A stretch of DNA of 50,000 nt from Prorocentrum cordatum (GCA_963575745.1 CAUYUJ010003610.1:1-50000); one strand, 5' to 3'; shown: positions 9,877 to 19,524, counted from the first letter of the stretch. Notes: generated by a model from the sequence alone, not told the origin. Program-made: numbers and translations.

Positions 9877-10860
9877 TTTTGGGGCCGAATAACTCCCCAG
9901 ACGATTTGGTTGCGGAGTAGATGGCTCCGCAGCAGCAGCGGGGCTCGAACGAAGGGCGCGTCGCATTTCGGCAGGGGCGCGCGCGTCGGCCGCCGAGATC
10001 GGGAGCGCGCGTGCAGGCGCCGTGGCGCGATCTTCGTTAAGAAGTCTTCCCTCTCCTCCCTGTCCCCCCATCCCGCCGCCCTCAACGTCGGCTCCTCGCC
10101 GCCCGTTCCTCGTCGCTCCACGCCTGTTCGTTCTCCTCAAATTTCCTCTCCCGCTTCCTCGTTCTCTCCTTCACATTTTCCCCTCCATCCCATTGCATCC
10201 CTGGCACCCCAGCGAAGTTCGAAGTTTGAAGTTCGGAGTTCGAAGGTCGCAGTTTAAATTTCGAAGCTTCGCACTTCGAGGTTCGATCTTCGAACCTTCG
10301 TCATCTCGTCGTCGTAATCGTCGTCCTCGTTCGTCGTCGTCGTTCCTCGTCGGCGTCGATTGTCGTCGTCGCTCGTTGTCGTCGTCGCCGTCGTCGTCGT
10401 GGTCGGCGTCGTCGTCGTCGGTCGTCGTCGTCGCTAGTCGTCGTCGCTGGTCGCCGTCGTGGTCATCGTCCTCGTCGTCGTCGTCGTGGTCGTCGTCGCC
10501 CTCGTTGTCGCCGTCGTGGTCATCGTCGTCGTCGTTGTCGTGAAACGCCCCACGTAGGAGGAGCAGAGAAGGGAGTAAGGAGAAATGAGCACGGTGGAGG
10601 GAGGAGGGAGGACTGAACAGGAAGAGGAGGGTGCAGATGGAGGTAGAAGGGATGAGGTAGTTCAGAAGTGGGAGCAGCAGACTGGCGCAATGGGAAAAGC
10701 CATGTGAGTGCAGGGAGGGATGGGAATGCGATAAAGTGAAGCCGCAGCCGTTGCAGGTCTGCCTCCCGCCGCGCCCGCCCGCCTCCGCGACGGAACCGCG
10801 CAGGGGCCTCTGCCGAAGTCTCCGCAGCAGCGGGGGCTGCCAGAGGAGGCTCCTCCGCGG
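9869..10860 (+). repeat. Duplicated 1-kb leader segment, copy 1
   Basis: Starts near AGTAGTTTTGGGGCCGAA and ends near CTCCGCAGCAGCGGGGGCTG. It is closely similar to 11708-12740 throughout, including the pyrimidine-rich part, the GTTCGAAG block, the (GTC)n tract and the purine-rich block before each gene. It supplies the sequence upstream of the small gene at 10874. Confidence 0.85.
10300..10545 (+). repeat. (GTC)n microsatellite in leader copy 1
   Basis: Imperfect GTC/GTCGTCGTT tract ending just before AAACGCCCCACGTAGGAGG. The matching tract in copy 2 is at 12140-12402. Confidence 0.9.
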
Positions 10861-10873
10861 TTTTTGCGCCGCT

Positions 10874-11173
10874 ATGGCGAGCATCGCGGGCAAGTGCGAC
10901 GTCGATGACTTCGAGCTCATCACGACGGAGGGCAGTGTTTGGCACTGGGCGACCATGGTGGTGCGGTTTCTCCAGTGGCGCAATCGTTGCCGCCATGCGC
11001 GCGCCGTTGGAGTGAAGGGCCAGATGCTCGTCGACCAGGCGCGGCAGATGATGGAGGAGGCGCGCCGTACCGAGGAGAAGGGCAAGATGATGCTTGAGAT
11101 GTCGAAGAAGACGGCGAAGGACATCCCAGGCAATATTCGGTACTTTTGCCGCCAGCCGCACCAGGAGAGCTGA
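10874..11173 (+). CDS. Small unknown protein, 99 aa
   Basis: Begins MASIAGKCDVDDFELITTEG and continues with a Trp/Arg segment (VWHWATMVVRFLQWRNRC). A long amphipathic helix follows (QMLVDQARQMMEEARRTEEK, MMLEMSKKTAKD). The ATG at 10874 is used because the frame upstream is Pro/Arg-rich leader without an ATG. A GCAGCAGC hairpin lies 40 nt upstream. No family was recognised. The helix has a loose likeness to the start of the next large protein (LLVAQEMMENGRIEEARKS), and both genes follow copies of the same 1-kb leader, so a shared origin is possible but not shown. Confidence 0.45.
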   Translation: MASIAGKCDVDDFELITTEGSVWHWATMVVRFLQWRNRCRHARAVGVKGQMLVDQARQMMEEARRTEEKGKMMLEMSKKTAKDIPGNIRYFCRQPHQES

Positions 11174-11333
11174 GCGGCGATCGGAGCTGGGCCGATAGAG
11201 GAGGACGAGGAGGAAGAGGAGGGGGGATGAGGAGAGGAGGAGGAGGGGGATGAGGAGTTGGAGGCAGCACGCGCACCCGCGCTAAGCGCCGCCAGCCGCG
11301 CCCGTCTCCGAGCATGAAACCCGAGCTTGGCTG

Positions 11334-11575
11334 GGAGGGGGGAGGGCGGTAGCAGAAACAGCGCAGGACAGGGATGGGAGAGGTCACGCATCCGCCGCAT
11401 TAGCGGCGGTGGTACGACAGTTCTCATGGCGGCGCGGCGGTCGCTGAGAAATGGAGCACGTGCGTGGGCCTGCGTGCGCTTAATTATGAGTGGCTCTCGT
11501 CCCCTCCCCTCCTCTTCCTCCATGAGATCTCTCTCCTGGTGCATATCCCCTGCCAGTGCTCGTCCTGCTCTTCTA
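11334..11575 (+). repeat. Copy of the 3' flank of the 830-aa gene
   Basis: About 240 bp closely match 19660-19905: CAGGACAGGGATGGGAGAGG, GTCGCTGAGAAATGGAGCA, CTCCTCTTCCTCCATGAGAT and GGTGCATATCCCCTGCCAG occur in the same order. In the second place this is the sequence just downstream of the 830-aa gene. Confidence 0.8.
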
Positions 11576-11604
11576 TTCGCCCCCCTCGTCCGTTCCTGCC
11601 ACCA

Positions 11605-11695
11605 GCCACATGGGGCGTTCTCAATCAACACCCCATTGAGTGTCCCCATGTGAAGGTTGCCCTTGTCATGAGGGCGGACTCGCAAGAGCCGAGTG
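11605..11695 (+). pseudogene. Fragment of the 830-aa gene
   Basis: About 90 bp match 18005-18092, an internal coding part of the 830-aa gene, with a handful of changes. Both read ATWGVLNQ, CPHVKVALVMRA, SQEP. Here the fragment sits alone behind a copy of that gene's 3' flank, in inverted order relative to the parent gene, and ends in a stop (TGA at 11698). Confidence 0.75.
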
Positions 11696-11707
11696 GCTGA
11701 AGAACTA

Positions 11708-12745
11708 GTAGTTTGGGGTCCGAACAGCTCCCCAGACGATTTGGTTGTGGAGTAGGTGGCTCCGCAGCAGCGGGGCTCGAATGAAGGGCGCGTTGCATTT
11801 CTGCAGGGGCGCGCGCGTCGGCCGCCGAGATCGAGAGCGCGCGCGCAGGCGCCGTGGCGCGATTTTCGTTTTGAAGTCCCCCCTCTCCTCCCTGCCCCCC
11901 CATCCCGCCGCCCTCAACGTCGGCTCCTCGCCGCCCGTTCCTCGTCGCTCCACGCCTGTTCGTTCTCCTCCAACTTCCTCTCCCGCTTCCTCGCTTTTCC
12001 TTCCCATTTTCCCTCCATCCCAGTCCATCCCTGGCACCCCAGCGACGTTCGCAGTTAGAAGCTGGAAGTTCGGAGTTCGAAGATCGAAGTTTGAATGTCG
12101 AAGCTTCGCACTTCGAGGTTCGATCTTCGATCCTTCGTCATCTCGTCGTCGTAATCGTCGTCCTCGTTCGTCGTCGTCGTTCCTCGCCGGCGTCGATTGT
12201 CGTCGTCGTCGTCGCTCGTTGTCGTCCTCGCCGTCGTCGTCGTGGTCGGCGTCGTCGTCGTCGATCGTCGTCGTCGCTAGTCGTCGTCGCTGGTAGCCGT
12301 CGTGGTCATCGTCCTCGTCGTCGTCGTCGCGGTCGTCGTTGCCCTCGTTGTCGCCGTCGTGGTCATCGTTCTCGTCGGCGTCGTCGTCGTCGTTGTCGTG
12401 AAACGCCCCACGTAGGAGGAGCAGAGAAGGGAGCAAGGAGAAATGAGCGCGGCGGAGGGAGGAGGGAGGACTGAACAGGAAGAGGAGGGAGCAGGCAGAG
12501 GTAGAAGGGATGAGGTAGTTCAGAAGTGGGAGCAGCAGACTGGCGCAAGGGGAAAAATCATTTGAGCGCAGGGAGGGATGGCATTGCGATAAAGTGAATC
12601 CGCAGCCGTTGCAGGTCTGCCCCCCGCCGCGCCCGCCCGCCTCCGCGACGGGAGCGGCCCAGGGCATGGAGCAGCCTGGCGCGACTGGGGCCGCGCAGGA
12701 ACCTCTGCCGAAGTCTCCGCAGCAGCGGGGGCTGCCAGAGGAAGC
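11708..12745 (+). repeat. Duplicated 1-kb leader segment, copy 2
   Basis: Second copy of 9869-10860, beginning AGTTTGGGGTCCGAACAG. It differs by small indels, for example an added GTCGTC and one CAG fewer in the first hairpin loop. It provides the upstream region of the 553-aa gene. Confidence 0.85.
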
Positions 12746-12750
12746 CCCTG

Positions 12751-14412
12751 ATGCAGTTCCGCATGGAATGGCAGATCCGGCACCGGCCTCCGCAGCAGCG
12801 GGGGGGGGAGGTTGCAACGAAACTTCGGTCATTGCTTTCGTCGATGTCTGGTGCCCAGGAAAGCGTTTCGCAGAGCCTGCTGGTTGCTCAGGAAATGATG
12901 GAGAATGGCCGGATCGAAGAGGCGCGGAAGTCAACGGCCGCCGCCAACCGCCTTGTAGTCACAACGGCTAAGGAGGCGGCTTCCGCAGCAGCGGGGGCAT
13001 CCGTGGAGCCAGGCGCCGCCACAGTGGTAATCGAGCCTGGACAGAACGCCACCCGCTCCGATGACCCGAGACCGAGATCTCCCTGCGCGACTAATTGGCG
13101 ACAACGGCAGGCTCTGATCGCAGCGCGCAAACTGCGTGAAAGCTCCTCCGCAGCAGCGGGGGCCCGCGTGATCAAGACTCTCGCCTTGACCTCGAAGGCT
13201 CGGTCGCCAGCGCTTCCTGTCCAAGAGGGCTTCCCAGAGGAAGGCCGCCCGCACTTCCCATCGGAAGAGCGCGGCCCGAGCCATTCCAAGCCTCTTGTGC
13301 CCCTGCTGTACGACGACGAAGACCAGGTGCAGGAGGGGCAGACAGAGGCGCGCGTGAATCTGGCTTTTGCTTCCCTCGTCCTGCGCGCGGGCGCCTCCCT
13401 GTCGGATTGGGTCGCAGCTGTCAGGGACAGGCGCGAAGGGGTCGTCTTAGTCTCCTTCGAGCCTGGCGCGCGCATCAATCGCGATCGGCGGAAGCAACAT
13501 CTCGACGATCTCATCCGCCAAAGTGGCTTCCACGGGGAGGTCGCGCGCGAGTGCGTCGGGGCTCTCCTCTGGGTTCCCGAGCGCGTCGAGCAGTGCGAGG
13601 TGCTTCGCTGGCACTGCCACGGGAAGTTCCTGGTTCAGGCCTGGTCGGTGACCCTGGCAGCGGTGGCTCACAATCCGAAAGCAAAGGAAGGCAAACTCCC
13701 CATAGCAGTGGGGGGCGGGTTCTTCCGACACCAGACGAGCCTCGCGGGGCACCCGTGGCCCGAAAACTTCCGCAACGGGCTGCGGAACCTGGTGTTGTGG
13801 CACCGAATGCGCATTCTCGCTGGGATCTTTGACGCAGACAGGGAGGATCTTTCGGAGCTGCTCAGAAGTTGCGGCGCGTCTGGTACAGGCGTACTCGGCT
13901 TGGCTTTGCGGTGTCCGACAAAAGGTTATCACGTGACGCACCCGCACTACATCGTGATTCTTGGCCCCGCTCAGGTTCGCGAGTGCCCTGCGGGCGGGCA
14001 GCCTGATCTGCCGCACTGGTTGAATCAGGTTTCCCAGCCTCCGCAGCAGCGGGGGCTCCTCACCAGCCTGCAGTACCGCCAGTTGGATTGGGTGGCGCGT
14101 CCGACCTGGGTCAGGCTCACGGACGCGGAGCGCAAGGAGCAGGATGCATATGACTGGCCGCACTTGCACAGGGTGATCCACAAGGCCCAGGATGCGAACC
14201 GCCTCGCGGAACATTGCCACACATTGTTCGTTTTTTATAGAAGCCAAGAACAGGAAGTCTGGCAAAGGCGCCGCGGCCAGGAAGAAGGATCGGAAGCGGG
14301 AAGCCAAGTGGGAAAAACAGCGGGGAGAGTGGGCGGAGACAGAACCCGAAGCAACAGCCTCAGCAGCAGCGGAGGCGCACGGAGACCAGGAGGAGGCGGA
14401 GACAGAATCTGA
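12751..14412 (+). CDS. Unknown protein, 553 aa, possibly EEP-derived
   Basis: The N-terminal 200 residues are low-complexity with three PAAAG-type hairpins. Residues about 200-450 look globular: VVLVSFEPGARINRDRRK, LLWVPERVEQCEVLRWHCHG, LVLWHRMRILAGIFDADRED and YHVTHPHYIVILGP. The last two stand where EEP proteins have their GDFN and H-x-P motifs, so a decayed EEP fold is conceivable, but the key residues are not conserved. The true start may be ATG 12666 in another frame, joined through the run of nine G at 12794-12802, a likely frameshift site. Near 14230 a run of six T is followed by a second frame (14192-15283) with a more protein-like Lys/Arg-rich tail, so the C-terminus is uncertain too. 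Confidence 0.6.
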   Translation: MQFRMEWQIRHRPPQQRGGEVATKLRSLLSSMSGAQESVSQSLLVAQEMMENGRIEEARKSTAAANRLVVTTAKEAASAAAGASVEPGAATVVIEPGQNATRSDDPRPRSPCATNWRQRQALIAARKLRESSSAAAGARVIKTLALTSKARSPALPVQEGFPEEGRPHFPSEERGPSHSKPLVPLLYDDEDQVQEGQTEARVNLAFASLVLRAGASLSDWVAAVRDRREGVVLVSFEPGARINRDRRKQHLDDLIRQSGFHGEVARECVGALLWVPERVEQCEVLRWHCHGKFLVQAWSVTLAAVAHNPKAKEGKLPIAVGGGFFRHQTSLAGHPWPENFRNGLRNLVLWHRMRILAGIFDADREDLSELLRSCGASGTGVLGLALRCPTKGYHVTHPHYIVILGPAQVRECPAGGQPDLPHWLNQVSQPPQQRGLLTSLQYRQLDWVARPTWVRLTDAERKEQDAYDWPHLHRVIHKAQDANRLAEHCHTLFVFYRSQEQEVWQRRRGQEEGSEAGSQVGKTAGRVGGDRTRSNSLSSSGGARRPGGGGDRI

Positions 14413-15283
14413 AGCAGCAGCCTCCGCAGCAGCGGGGGCGCACGGAGCCCAGGAGGAGCTTGAGGGCGACGGGCGCGACGCCGTCGACCTCTGCAGCCCC
14501 ACGCCGCCCCAGGACGAACAGAGCAACCCTGACAGAGGTGAGAGGGCGGAGAAGAAGGAGAAGGAGAAGATGAAGAAAAACAAGAAGAATAATAATAAGA
14601 AGAACAAGAATAAATATATCAGGAGCAGAACCCCAAAGAGGACGAAGCCCTCGCAGCAGCGGGGGGGCAGCCGTTTCGCACGCAGAAAGCGGGGGCAGAG
14701 GAGCAAAGACCGAATGAGGAGAGTGCCCTCGCAGCAGCGGGGGCGCAGCCGCTCCAGACGCAGAGGGCAGGAGCAGAGGGGGCGCAGCCGCTCCAGACGC
14801 AGTGGGCAGGTGGAGGGCGGCGACCGCAGGGCGGCGTGGGCAGGGCGGTTCCTGCCCACGCCGCCCGCGCACCCACCCCACACAGGTCAGGTGATGCCGA
14901 GGCCGAGGGCATGGCGCCCGCTCCTCCCAGGCCAGATATGCCGTCCGCCAGGCATGCCGCCAATGATGCCACCACCACCGCCATCTCCCCCGCGTGGAGG
15001 AGGGCGCCGCGGGGCCCCCCCGCTGGAGGAGACGCCGCACCCTACGCCACCGCGGCTCGTCCCGAGCCAGCCGCCGCACCCTCCGCCGAAGCGGCTCCTG
15101 CCAAGAGAGTCGCAGACGCCCCGCCCTCTGGCAGCGCCGCTCGTCCCGAGGCCGCCGCCGCAGCCTCCCCCGCCGCAGCTCCTCTCCAGGGAGTCGCCGC
15201 TTCCTGCGGACACGTTTGCGTTCAACAGTGACGCGTTCGAGGCATTGTCGCGGCGCCGCAGCCCTTCAAGCGACTCCAGCTGA
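14192..15283 (+). CDS. Lys/Arg-, Ser/Arg- and Pro-rich frame, tail of the 553-aa gene or own gene
   Basis: Overlaps the preceding gene in the +1 frame and may be its real C-terminus if one base is lost in the T run at 14231-14236. Residues 20-45 are basic (KSGKGAAARKKDRKREAKWE). An Ala/Glu part with two hairpins follows, then a KKEKEKMKKNKKNNNKKNK stretch and RS/SR-type segments (RSRSRRRGQ). The last 130 residues are Pro-rich (PPGMPPMMPPPPPSPP) and end SPSSDSS. The composition recalls nuclear RNA-binding or splicing-type proteins, but no domain is visible. No intron with matching phase could be found to join the two frames. Confidence 0.45.
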   Translation: MRTASRNIATHCSFFIEAKNRKSGKGAAARKKDRKREAKWEKQRGEWAETEPEATASAAAEAHGDQEEAETESEAAASAAAGAHGAQEELEGDGRDAVDLCSPTPPQDEQSNPDRGERAEKKEKEKMKKNKKNNNKKNKNKYIRSRTPKRTKPSQQRGGSRFARRKRGQRSKDRMRRVPSQQRGRSRSRRRGQEQRGRSRSRRSGQVEGGDRRAAWAGRFLPTPPAHPPHTGQVMPRPRAWRPLLPGQICRPPGMPPMMPPPPPSPPRGGGRRGAPPLEETPHPTPPRLVPSQPPHPPPKRLLPRESQTPRPLAAPLVPRPPPQPPPPQLLSRESPLPADTFAFNSDAFEALSRRRSPSSDSS

Positions 15284-15479
15284 CGGCGCGCGGCTGCGGA
15301 GACCTCCGCAGCAGCGGGGGTGGTCTCCGCAGCAGCGGGGGTTATCATAAGAGATCTGAGGCGCGGGCTCGGCGCGCGCGCGCGCGCGAGGAGGCAGGCG
15401 CTCGCATTGAGCGGCTGAAGAAATCGTGGTCGTTGTCGTCGTGCTGGTCGTCGTCGTTTGCTTTTTGCTGGGGGGGGAA

Positions 15480-15720
15480 AGGAGGAGGGGCCCTGCAGGG
15501 ACCAGGGCCGACACCGGGACCGGGGCCGGGACCAGGGGGAGAGCGGGGCCGGGACCGGGGGCGCGACAGGGACGGGGAGCCCTGGACGAGCAGCAGAACC
15601 GACCACGGGACCGGGACCGGGACCGGGGCCGGGACCGGGACCGGGAACGGGGGTGCTGGTCCCGGCCCCGGTCCCGGTGTCGGTGCTGGTCCCGGTCCCG
15701 GTCCCGCTCCATGTGTCAGT
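15480..15720 (+). repeat. (GGGACC)n / (GGTCCC)n fold-back minisatellite
   Basis: About 150 bp of GGGACCGGGACC units with GGGGCC variants (15485-15655) switch at about 15656 to the reverse complement, GGTCCCGGTCCC (to 15712). The two halves can pair into a long, very GC-rich hairpin directly ahead of the small basic gene. Confidence 0.8.
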
Positions 15721-15774
15721 TCTTTGTCCCGCTCCCGATCTCTGCCGTGCCGTTTGGGTTCGAGATCGCCAGCC

Positions 15775-16245
15775 ATGAAGGTTAGGAAGCCTGACGCAAG
15801 GATCGGGCGATGCCGCATCGGCGAGAAGAGGAATAGGAAACCCGACACAAGGACGGGACGATGCCGCGTCGGCGAGAAGAGGGCTTTTCGGAAACCGGAT
15901 CACAGACCTCATTCGAGCAAGCGCGCTGGGGCTGCGGCTCGACCCACGGCAGCGTCGGCGAAGGCGGCCGCGCGGCCGCTAGCTCGGCGCAAGGCGAGCT
16001 CCAAGAAAGAAACCCTCGCAGTAGCGGGGGCTGCTGTAGCCCTCGCAGCAGCGGGGGCTGCTGTCTTGGAGCGTGGTGGGTTGTGGGATGAGAAGACTGT
16101 TCGGAGGACAGGTTTGGAAGATGACGATCCATTCGATCAGGCACTTTGGTACCGCGACCATTGGGGCAACTGGTGCAAACTAGGGTCCAAGATGCCGCCA
16201 GTCGGCAGCTCCTGGCAAGAAGGCGCCGACCCCCTTCGCATGTAA
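15775..16245 (+). CDS. Small basic protein with KPD-GRCR repeats, 156 aa
   Basis: The ATG at 15775 directly follows ATCGCCAGCC, which could serve as a trans-splice acceptor. Residues 2-36 are two copies of a 17-residue repeat (RKPDARIGRCRIGEKR and RKPDTRTGRCRVGEKR) plus a partial third. An Ala/Lys/Arg-rich middle follows, with two hairpins encoding AVAGAAVALAAAGAAV. The last 55 residues look folded and Trp-rich (GLWDEKTVRR, DPFDQALWYRDHWGNWCKLG). Family unknown. The upstream frame, open but Gly/Pro-rich, is the fold-back minisatellite and is not counted. Confidence 0.5.
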   Translation: MKVRKPDARIGRCRIGEKRNRKPDTRTGRCRVGEKRAFRKPDHRPHSSKRAGAAARPTAASAKAAARPLARRKASSKKETLAVAGAAVALAAAGAAVLERGGLWDEKTVRRTGLEDDDPFDQALWYRDHWGNWCKLGSKMPPVGSSWQEGADPLRM

Positions 16246-16745
16246 TTACGGGGCGGATGAACACGACAGTGCCCCCACATGGTTGATTGTACGGTCCTCA
16301 GGATGACCACGACATCCCGAGCGCACAAGGGGAACGCCCCTCCGCAGCAGCGGAGGGATGTCGCGAGAATTTCGCCGAGGGGGGGTGACCTCGGCGGAGG
16401 GGCGCACTCGCGCGCGCGCGGGGGAGCGCGGTTTCGCGCGTCGCGTGCGGCATCGCATGCGGTGTGGGGGAAAACGCGACATCTGTGCTGTCACCTGTGT
16501 CCTGCTTTCTCCTTTGCTTCGCTTCCCCTTGCACTCCCTCCTGCAACCCCCCGCCCGTCATTATGTCTTTGTAGTGATCATCGCTTCCATACACGCAACT
16601 CTCACAGCGCCCCTTTCTCTCACAGATGGGTTCGGGGTGGGCAATCTTTCTCTCACACAGGGGGGGCCGATGTATCAATGCTTCTCCTGTTCAGGCGGAT
16701 GTGCGCGTGTCGAAAAACTGAGAAGGCCGCGTCGACCCGCCGTTC

Positions 16746-16750
<5 letters not shown>

Positions 16751-16808
<58 letters not shown>

Positions 16809-16878
16809 GTCTCTCTCTCTCTCTCTCTCTGTCTCTCTCCCTCTATCTGCCTTTCCTCTCCTTCTCCTTTTGCTCAAG
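16751..16878 (+). promoter_or_regulatory. (CT)n tract and probable trans-splice acceptor
   Basis: About 100 nt of CT repeats, then mixed pyrimidines ending CCTTTTGCTCAAG with AG at 16877-16878, 153 nt ahead of the 830-aa gene. In trans-splicing organisms such a tract marks the leader acceptor. TTTTGCTCAAG also resembles the 3' end of the dinoflagellate spliced leader with one G missing. Confidence 0.45.
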
Positions 16879-17031
16879 TGCGGGCAGGCCGCGGATCCGT
16901 GAGGCCCCTCCTTCTGTCCGCGCGCGCGACAGGCACTCGTGCTTCAAGCGGGGCCCCGCAGCAGCGGGGGCAACCGTCGCGGAGCATCTGTTTGGGAAGC
17001 TGCCCCCGCAGCAGCGGGGGCGCCTGGATAG

Positions 17032-19524
17032 ATGTCCGAGGACATCAAGTCAGGTCCCCTGAATGACGCCGCCACGTTGCGCAGCCGCTATGCCTTGAAG
17101 GACTCCGAGGGCCAGCGGTTGAAGGCCAAAATTTCCTTGGAGGATATCTGCGTCCACCCGCAGAACAGAGGTGGGACGTACCCCTCCGCTGCCAGAGTGG
17201 TTAATCTCCTGTGTGGCATTCTGAAAGACAGGTTCCTCTTGAACGAGGCGCAGCACGAAGCAGTGGTTGTTCAGGAACTCCCTGCGGGGAAGAAGGCCGA
17301 TTACGAGCGCCTCCATGGCAGGCCGTGCACGGCGCACGCGGACCACAACTTGCAGAAAACGGAGTCCGTGGAGGCTCTACGCTCGGCGTACACAAGCTTG
17401 TCAACGTTCAACTACGGGGCGCTGAGCCACTGCACCCTAACCCTTGGTCTGCTGAGCCTCAAGCACGGCGCAGTGTGGGTCATTCCCGAAGACCACAAAG
17501 GATGTGGTTTGGAGGAGTTCCAGACAGGTACAGGTGGCTCCTGGGATATCCCAAAAATGCGTCGCGCACCGAAGTTCACAGAACTCATGGACGTGCTCGA
17601 TAACGGTTTGCTTTGCGAGGTGCTCTCGTGGGAAATTCACTTCGATGCCGTCTTCGCGCAAGGCCCCGCGATCATTTCCGCGGCCCTGAACGACCCACAG
17701 GGAAAAGGTGTGACCTCTCACGAAATCGAGGTCCTGACGTCCGTCGCTGATTTCGTCGCCACCGCAGCAGCGGCGGGCAAGAAAGCATCGTGCGGATCTG
17801 AGACAGGACACCCCGTGAATATCTCGTACGACGCTGTTCTCAAGGCTTGCGCGCAACGACATCCCGAGTACGCCAGGGCCAAATGGTTCGAGGACATGTT
17901 TACTTTCGTCATCAACGTGGGGGCCGCATCAGGGCAGCTCATACCGCAAATTCTAGATTATGATCGACGTTGGGTGGATCACAAAATACGCTCCCTGGCA
18001 CCAGCCACCTGGGGCGTTCTCAACCAACTCCCCATAGATTGTCCCCATGTGAAGGTAGCCCTTGTCATGAGGGCGTACTCGCAAGAGCCGAGGCGCGGAC
18101 AATGCCCCGCGCCGGAAACGGCTTGGGGACACAGCGAGGGCAACAGTCGGATACAGGAGCTCAATTCTTTGTTGGGGCATGTCCGTCGCATATTGGCCCC
18201 CGCAGCAGCGGAGGCCCACGGGGAGGAGAAGAGCGCGATTTTGACCGCGGGGGCGTTTCTGACTGCGACGGACACCTTCTACCAGGCGTACGTAAGGGTG
18301 AAGGCTAACAAACCTCGTCTGGAGGCAGTTGTGGAGGCCGTGTGCGAGACAGTGCGTCCGTACTATGCTGAAGTACGCGAGGCCTGGCAGAAAATGGAAA
18401 AGAACGCACAGAAAGAGTTCCCGCTCCCTCCTGCGCCGTGGACCGACAAGTTGCCCGCGGCCCCCGAGAAACCCGCTGGCCCTCGCAGCGGCGGAGGTGG
18501 CGAGGGCTCTCGCCCGCAGCCAGTATTGATAGAGTTCAACGAAGAAGACAAGCCTCTGAACAGGCAGATGTCTGAAGTGTCCAAGCCCGTGAACAGCCTG
18601 ATGGTGGTCCCAGTGAAATCGTGGCACGCTTCGGCTCCGTCTGGCAATCTCGACACAGACAGGTGGCACCAAGCAAGCATCGCGGAAGTCATGACTGGCT
18701 TCCATCGTCACGCGGACACTTGCGCCCAACCCGTCCAGATGCAATATGACGTTCAAGCCAAGAGTGTCCATGTGGTGGCTACTGGGGACATCGCCGAGGG
18801 GAAACTGATGCTCTTCCCTTGCTGCCCCACCGCGAAGATTTTCCCGAAAGTCTCGAGCAATCCGCGGGCAGTGGAGGTGCTAGTCGGTGAGAAACGTCCG
18901 ACTCCTGTCGAGAAAATGGAAACATATTGGGCACAACCTGATTTCAAATTACCAGAGCTGGAGCTCAAGCCCGCGCCGCAGGAAGCGGCCTCCGCAGCAG
19001 CGGGGGCTGCGCAGGGCGAGGCGCCCGTGGGTCCGCAGCTCGACGAGGCGGCCCCCGCAGCAGCGGCGCCTGCACAGGGCGAGGCCGAACAGGAAGAGAA
19101 TCCGTACCAGTTTAAGTTCGGAGGTACCGAGTCCTTGCACTTCTTTTGGGGAGTTGAGAGGATGACACCAGAAGAACTTGCCCGAGCCCAGCTAGTGCAG
19201 GGACAGGAACACTGGAAGTTCAACGTTGCACTTCAACCGCACGAGTTCCAGACAATGACAAAGTGCCAACCAGCCGCCCCCCTCCGCGTCTGCAGCGTGC
19301 TTGTCCCGTGCATGCACAACACGGCGCCGCTGGCGCGCGGAGATCGGCTGATGCTGCAGATCACAAAGGAGAAGAGGGCCACCGACACCCAAAAGGAGAA
19401 GCAGGCACGGCAAAAGGAGCAGAAAGAGCAGGAGAAGAAACGGAAGAAGGACGCCGAGGAGGGACGGAAACCCCCCAAGAGCGGCAAGATGACAATCCCT
19501 GGCCAGGGGGCCCACTTCGCGTGA
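17032..19524 (+). CDS. Unknown 830-aa protein with charged C-terminal tail
   Basis: Second-longest uninterrupted reading frame of the element. It starts MSEDIKSGPLNDAATLRSRY after a CT tract and two hairpins. Residues 1-470 look globular (SLEDICVHPQ, SAARVVNLLCGILKDRFLLNE, GALSHCTLTLGLLSLKHGAVWVIP written here in separate short blocks, DYDRRWVDHKI). Residues 325-354 (ATWGVLNQLPIDCPHVK, VMRAYSQEP) are the part copied at 11605-11695. Two hairpins fall in the region 645-690 and are read as SAAAGAAQGE and PAAAAPAQGE. Residues about 780-825 are Lys/Gln/Glu-rich (KEKQARQKEQKEQEKKRKK). No domain was recognised. The length, even composition and lack of stops make it a real gene. A helper role in transposition is only a guess. 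Confidence 0.75.
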   Translation: MSEDIKSGPLNDAATLRSRYALKDSEGQRLKAKISLEDICVHPQNRGGTYPSAARVVNLLCGILKDRFLLNEAQHEAVVVQELPAGKKADYERLHGRPCTAHADHNLQKTESVEALRSAYTSLSTFNYGALSHCTLTLGLLSLKHGAVWVIPEDHKGCGLEEFQTGTGGSWDIPKMRRAPKFTELMDVLDNGLLCEVLSWEIHFDAVFAQGPAIISAALNDPQGKGVTSHEIEVLTSVADFVATAAAAGKKASCGSETGHPVNISYDAVLKACAQRHPEYARAKWFEDMFTFVINVGAASGQLIPQILDYDRRWVDHKIRSLAPATWGVLNQLPIDCPHVKVALVMRAYSQEPRRGQCPAPETAWGHSEGNSRIQELNSLLGHVRRILAPAAAEAHGEEKSAILTAGAFLTATDTFYQAYVRVKANKPRLEAVVEAVCETVRPYYAEVREAWQKMEKNAQKEFPLPPAPWTDKLPAAPEKPAGPRSGGGGEGSRPQPVLIEFNEEDKPLNRQMSEVSKPVNSLMVVPVKSWHASAPSGNLDTDRWHQASIAEVMTGFHRHADTCAQPVQMQYDVQAKSVHVVATGDIAEGKLMLFPCCPTAKIFPKVSSNPRAVEVLVGEKRPTPVEKMETYWAQPDFKLPELELKPAPQEAASAAAGAAQGEAPVGPQLDEAAPAAAAPAQGEAEQEENPYQFKFGGTESLHFFWGVERMTPEELARAQLVQGQEHWKFNVALQPHEFQTMTKCQPAAPLRVCSVLVPCMHNTAPLARGDRLMLQITKEKRATDTQKEKQARQKEQKEQEKKRKKDAEEGRKPPKSGKMTIPGQGAHFA

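Noticed and set aside
14185-14240. GC-AG intron joining the 553-aa frame to the Lys/Arg-rich frame
   Set aside because: Splicing there leads into the third frame, not into the open one.
16653-16877. RERERE-type protein on the - strand
   Set aside because: It is the reverse translation of the CT tract; the same holds for 28922-29309.
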